A DNA stretch of 64,000 nucleotides, from contig JACREY010000015.1 of the NCBI GenBank assembly GCA_016218085.1, positions 62,001 through 126,000 on the forward strand. The letters are read 5' to 3'. Within the stretch, counting starts at the first letter, position 1; each line of letters begins with the position of its first letter. Below the pieces are notes generated by a model. The model searched no databases, was not told where the DNA came from, and worked only from the letters and a program-made list of their open reading frames with translations. The position numbers and the translations under genes were made by a program. The stretch comes from Ignavibacteriota bacterium. GTDB lineage: Bacteria; Bacteroidota; Ignavibacteria; Tepidaquicellales; Tepidaquicellaceae. Below are positions 60,670 through 64,000 of the stretch, one piece after another.

Positions 60670-60890
60670 TAGTGGTTTTTCTATTATTAATTCAAGTGTA
60701 TAAATACTAAAGAATTATTAAAGAATAAAGGAGAAATTAAATGCAGAATTCTGAATTATGAATTCTGAATGAAGAGCGAAAGCGTAAAGAATGCTGAATT
60801 ATGAATTTAGAATTCTGAATGAAGAGCTATTACTTTTAATCTTCAATCTTCAATCTTTAATCTTCAATCTTATGAATCTTACAAATCGAA
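60670..60890. repeat. Repeat-rich spacer: duplicated word and heptamers
   Basis: Between the ggt start and the nadE stop. The word CTGAATTATGAATT...GAATGAAGAGC occurs twice (60751-60777 and 60794-60827). Five heptamers of AATCTTC (with AATCTTT and AATCTTA) follow at 60838-60872. The GAATTCTGAATT word also appears near 43.17 kb. No gene is seen. Confidence 0.75.
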
Positions 60891-61709
60891 TTACGTATTC
60901 CAGTCGCGGTTATATCGGAAGTCTACATTTACAGTTCTGTTTGATACTTTTGCTATAATCGGCGGAACGCGCTTGAACTGATTGCGATAAATCATCCTGT
61001 CGATTCTATCCATATACTCTTTTGAATATCCCATCAGAAGAAGCTCTTCGTGTGATTTTCTTTCATCAACTTTTTCAAAAAGGTATTTATCGACTTCAGC
61101 GTACGTGATTCCCATTTCCTGTTCATCGGTTTGACCTTCCCAAAGGTCGGCAGAAGGTTTTTTATCAATTAGTGGTTTCGGGATATTAAGATGTTTTGCA
61201 AGATCGAATATCTGAGTTTTATAGAGGTCGCCAAGCGGATTCAGAGCACACGCTGAATCTCCGAAAAGCGTGGAATATCCGAGTAGAATTTCGGTTTTAT
61301 TACCCGTACCGATTACGAGAGCATTTTCCTTTGCGGATTCATCATACAGCACAATCATTCTCATTCTCGCCATCAGGTTTCCCTTTCTCACGTTTGAGAT
61401 ATTATCGTCTTTAAGTTTTGCAATGTATGCATCCACCATATCGGTAATTTCGACTTTTTTGCTTCTGACACCGAGGTCTTTTATAACGAGTTCGGCATCG
61501 GTAATACTTTCCCTGCTGCTGGTTTTATAAGGCAACATTATGCAGAGGAGGTTTTCTTTTCCGAGAGCTTTTGCAGTCAGGTATGCGGAAACAGCAGAGT
61601 CAATTCCGCCGGAAAGACCGATAACTGTCTTTGTTATTCCGATTCTCCGAGTTTCATTTTGAAGGAAACCTACGAGGAGATTTTCGACAACTTCATAATC
61701 GTATTTCAT
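60891..61709 (-). CDS. nadE: NAD(+) synthase, ammonia-dependent type
   Basis: A 272-residue NadE of the short type without a glutaminase domain. Seen: the PP-loop IGLSGGIDSAVSAYLTAKAL near 29, YKTSSRESITDAELV near 61, NVRKGNLMARMRMIVLYD near 106, VIGTGNKTEILLGYSTLFG near 132 and KKPSADLWEGQTDEQEMG near 183. It amidates deamido-NAD to NAD using free ammonia or ammonia passed from a partner. A terminator lies directly upstream, so it has its own promoter or is read through. Confidence 0.95.
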   Translation of the reverse strand: MKYDYEVVENLLVGFLQNETRRIGITKTVIGLSGGIDSAVSAYLTAKALGKENLLCIMLPYKTSSRESITDAELVIKDLGVRSKKVEITDMVDAYIAKLKDDNISNVRKGNLMARMRMIVLYDESAKENALVIGTGNKTEILLGYSTLFGDSACALNPLGDLYKTQIFDLAKHLNIPKPLIDKKPSADLWEGQTDEQEMGITYAEVDKYLFEKVDERKSHEELLLMGYSKEYMDRIDRMIYRNQFKRVPPIIAKVSNRTVNVDFRYNRDWNT

Positions 61710-61726
61710 ATTTTTAGTAAAAAAAA

Positions 61727-61745
61727 AGCCCGCTTGAGGCGGGCT
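61727..61745 (-). terminator. Rho-independent terminator
   Basis: On the minus strand AGCCCGC / GCGGGCT with a 5-base loop (CTCAA) is followed by nine T. It ends the small gene at 61764-62018 and lies 18 bases before the nadE start at 61709. Confidence 0.88.
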
Positions 61746-61763
61746 AAAAATTCCGGTTTTAAA

Positions 61764-62018
61764 TTATTTGGATACCTGATAAACTATTTTTCTTATTGTA
61801 TCGAATTGCAGATACGGGAATAATTCCTGAATTTTATCGATTGCTTCACCGGCACTCATTTCTCTTCTCATATCCTTATACATCTGCCTTATTTTATAAT
61901 CCCTGATTGCTTTTTCATCAAGCAGTTTGTATTTTTTAAGAGTATTGAATACTTCATCATCAATCAATTCACTCAACGGGTTGTCACTTTTGGTCTTTGT
62001 TTTTATTGTTGGTTTCAA
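61764..62018 (-). CDS. Small basic/acidic helical protein of unknown function
   Basis: 84 residues: MKPTIKTKTKSDNPLSELID, then VFNTLKKYKLLDEKAIRDYK near 24, MYKDMRREMSAGEAIDKI near 46 and FPYLQFDTIRKIVYQVSK at the end. It looks like a short helical protein; the last part resembles a small HTH. A strong ribosome site AAAGGAGA lies 7 bases before the TTG start (62018), which fixes this unusual start codon. It has its own terminator. I do not recognise a family. Confidence 0.78.
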   Translation of the reverse strand: MKPTIKTKTKSDNPLSELIDDEVFNTLKKYKLLDEKAIRDYKIRQMYKDMRREMSAGEAIDKIQELFPYLQFDTIRKIVYQVSK

Positions 62019-62209
62019 ATTTATTCTCCTTTATTAGTTAATAATAATTTTGTTTTAAATGAGAAAGTAAATTATTATTAATACAATATCCTCTTTTATT
62101 TAATGAATATATGTTTTATATACAAAAATAACTTAAAATCAAGAGAAAATCAAGCATGAGATTTTTACCTGAAAATGCATAAATCTTTCGAAAATCACAA
62201 TTTTTTATA

Positions 62210-62240
62210 TTGCATTTGGTTATTATCCCTTATAAGTTTG
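62210..62240 (+). promoter_or_regulatory. Bacteroidota-type promoter for dsbD
   Basis: TTG at 62210-62212 and TAAGTTTG at 62233-62240, spaced 20, match the TTG-N19-23-TAnnTTTG consensus of Bacteroidota sigma factors. Transcription would start near 62247, 23 bases before the dsbD ATG. The rest of the 251-base gap from 62019 holds nothing else of note. Confidence 0.45.
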
Positions 62241-62269
62241 AAAATATCCAAATATTAAACAATTTTTTT

Positions 62270-64000
62270 ATGAAAATTTTCAGACATATATTAGTAATTC
62301 TTTTTTTAATAAACGGATTTTCTGCATTTTCTCAGGAAACCGACCATTTAAGCATAAAAGTATATTCGAATAAAGAGGCATACTCGGCAAAAGACACTGT
62401 AAGTATTGCATTAAAGCTTAATATTAAAGAAAAATTCCATATAAATTCATATATGGTAGATGACCCGACATTAATAAAAACGACTGTAGAATTTGAAAAA
62501 GGTGAATTCAGTCTTTTAAACTCATTTTTTCCATCAGATAAATTATTGAAATTCGAGTTTTCGGAAAGCAAGATAAGGGTATATGAGGGTGAAAATATAA
62601 TCGGATTCAGGCTTCTGCCATCAGGTAACCCGGCAGATGGTGAATACACAGTGAAATTGAATTTTAATTACCAGGCATGTGATAATGCCGTTTGTTATCC
62701 ACCGAAAACTGTGCCCGTGGATATCAAACTGAAAATCAACAATTCAAAACCTTCGAATGCAATATCCAATAAAGACATATTTGCGAAAATTGATTTTACA
62801 AAACCTACCGAAACAGGCAAGAAAGATGAGACAAAGCAGAACCTGACAGAAAATACAAGAATCGAAGGTCAGAATCCTGATGAGAATAAAGTATCAAATT
62901 TCATAGAAGAGAGAGGGATGTTCCTTGGATTATTATTCATATTTTTAGGCGGACTGGCACTTAATCTTACTCCGTGTATTTATCCGCTTATCCCGATAAC
63001 AATCAGCTTTTTCGGCGCTCAGTCAAGCGGTAATAAAATGCAAAGCATTATGATGGGTGTATTTTATGCCCTTGGTATGGCAGTAACATACACCGGACTC
63101 GGGCTGTTTGCGGCATTAACAGGAAGCCTTCTCGGTACAGCATTGCAAAATCCGATTGTCATTATTGGTGTAGCATTGATACTTGCCGCACTTGCGACCA
63201 GTATGTTCGGACTCTGGGAAATAAGGGTTCCTCAAAAGCTGGCACTTGCAGGAAACAAGAACCGCTCAGGATTTCTCGGTTCATTGCTGATGGGATTCCT
63301 GGTCGGATTCATAGCTGCACCCTGCATAGGACCTTTTGTATTGAGTTTACTGGTTTATGTAGGAAAGCTTGGAAATCCATTTATGGGATTCCTGTTATTC
63401 TTTGTTCTTTCAATGGGACTTGGCTTGCCATACATTTTCCTCGCAGCATTTTCGAGCGCAATCAATAAATTACCCCGCTCGGGTGAATGGATGATTGGAG
63501 TTAAGATAATTTTCGGATTTGTACTGGTAGGAATGGCAATAAATACACTCGAACCTATAATTCCAAAAGATGTTTTTATGTACCTGTATCCGCTTTTCAT
63601 AATATTTGCAGGTGTTTACCTTATTGTTTTTGACAAAAAAGGACAGAATGCACCAATATTTACAAGAATAAAATATATTCTGGCTATTGCTGCAGTTGCA
63701 TACGGCACCTGGATATTAAAACCTGAAAGCCACAGTGCAGAAGTGAACTGGCAAATGATGAATTCCGTTGAATCAATTGAGAGTTCCATAAAAAACAAGA
63801 ACACGCCAGTAATGATAGATTTCTATGCGGACTGGTGCGCGCAGTGCAAGGAGCTCGATAAATTCACTTATACGGATAAGGATGTTTCCGATTTATCAAA
63901 ATCATTCAACAATATTAAAATTGATTTAACAAAAGAAAACAAAGCAATTTCAGATAAATTCAACATTAAAGGTCTTCCTGTTGTTATATTTATGAATGCA
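62270..64000 (+). CDS. dsbD: Thiol:disulfide interchange protein DsbD, 3' end cut off
   Basis: 577 codons are visible before the window ends. Seen: a signal peptide (IFRHILVILFLINGFSAFS), an N-terminal DsbD-alpha domain with the redox pair in YQACDNAVCYPPKT near 135, a membrane domain of about 8 helices starting LFIFLGGLALNLTPCIYPLI near 225 with the membrane Cys pair (PCIYP near 235 and APCIGPF near 350), and a C-terminal thioredoxin domain with DFYADWCAQCKELDKF near 522. It carries electrons from cytoplasmic thioredoxin to periplasmic targets. All three redox pairs are present. Confidence 0.93.
   Translation, partial: MKIFRHILVILFLINGFSAFSQETDHLSIKVYSNKEAYSAKDTVSIALKLNIKEKFHINSYMVDDPTLIKTTVEFEKGEFSLLNSFFPSDKLLKFEFSESKIRVYEGENIIGFRLLPSGNPADGEYTVKLNFNYQACDNAVCYPPKTVPVDIKLKINNSKPSNAISNKDIFAKIDFTKPTETGKKDETKQNLTENTRIEGQNPDENKVSNFIEERGMFLGLLFIFLGGLALNLTPCIYPLIPITISFFGAQSSGNKMQSIMMGVFYALGMAVTYTGLGLFAALTGSLLGTALQNPIVIIGVALILAALATSMFGLWEIRVPQKLALAGNKNRSGFLGSLLMGFLVGFIAAPCIGPFVLSLLVYVGKLGNPFMGFLLFFVLSMGLGLPYIFLAAFSSAINKLPRSGEWMIGVKIIFGFVLVGMAINTLEPIIPKDVFMYLYPLFIIFAGVYLIVFDKKGQNAPIFTRIKYILAIAAVAYGTWILKPESHSAEVNWQMMNSVESIESSIKNKNTPVMIDFYADWCAQCKELDKFTYTDKDVSDLSKSFNNIKIDLTKENKAISDKFNIKGLPVVIFMNA

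Overview
The window is AT-rich, gene-dense DNA from a bacterial chromosome. The gene set and style point to the Bacteroidota/Ignavibacteriota/Chlorobi (FCB) group, with an Ignavibacteria-like organism as the best guess. The pointers are a PgpH-type 7TM-HD protein, a single-chain fused E1 2-oxoacid dehydrogenase, ADP-forming acyl-CoA synthetases, a lipoprotein with a proprotein-convertase P-domain, weak or absent Shine-Dalgarno sequences at many starts, and one good match to the TTG-N20-TAnnTTTG promoter. The taxonomic placement is inference; there is no rRNA or tRNA gene in the window.

Left part (1 to about 29.1 kb, all minus strand): one surface-polysaccharide cluster that looks like a single operon read from 29.07 kb towards position 1 and running off the left edge. 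It starts with a short SLBB export protein and a tyrosine autokinase (chain-length and export control). A Wzy-like polymerase/ligase, a GT-C membrane glycosyltransferase, nucleotide-sugar genes (rfbF, an SDR, an rfbC-like epimerase, two DegT aminotransferases and a second SDR) and an MBOAT plus SGNH acylation pair follow. Then come methyltransferases, hexapeptide and FemAB-like acyltransferases, a Wzx flippase, an AsnB-type amidotransferase and glycosyltransferases GT2, GT4 and GT9. Inside it lies an acetamidino-sugar cassette (wbpG, hisF-like, hisH-like) interleaved with a formyltransferase-like and a NodB-like deacetylase gene. Most genes overlap or abut by a few bases. The product is probably a capsule or O-antigen rich in amino, amidino and acyl-modified sugars.

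Middle (29.4 to 43.2 kb): a lone methyltransferase; xerD and a 7TM-HD phosphodiesterase overlapping by a few bases; a small ABM-like protein; then on the plus strand a DUF255 thioredoxin-domain protein, aconitase, a rhodanese and an M23 peptidase. The M23 signal peptide is thrown out of frame at a T8 run. queD, an ADP-forming acyl-CoA synthetase and an exported nitroreductase follow.

Right part (43.2 to 64 kb): housekeeping genes in short units: an acyl-CoA synthetase/GNAT fusion, exonuclease III, an MDR oxidoreductase, YtxH/DUF948-like envelope proteins, lipoamide dehydrogenase and a fused E1 on either side of a K+ channel and a P-domain lipoprotein, two unknown small genes, dinB, gamma-glutamyltransferase, nadE, and a dsbD gene cut by the right edge. 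The spacers in this part carry unusual tandem arrays whose units are always 7 or 9 bp, plus REP-like palindromes. The polysaccharide cluster has none of these.
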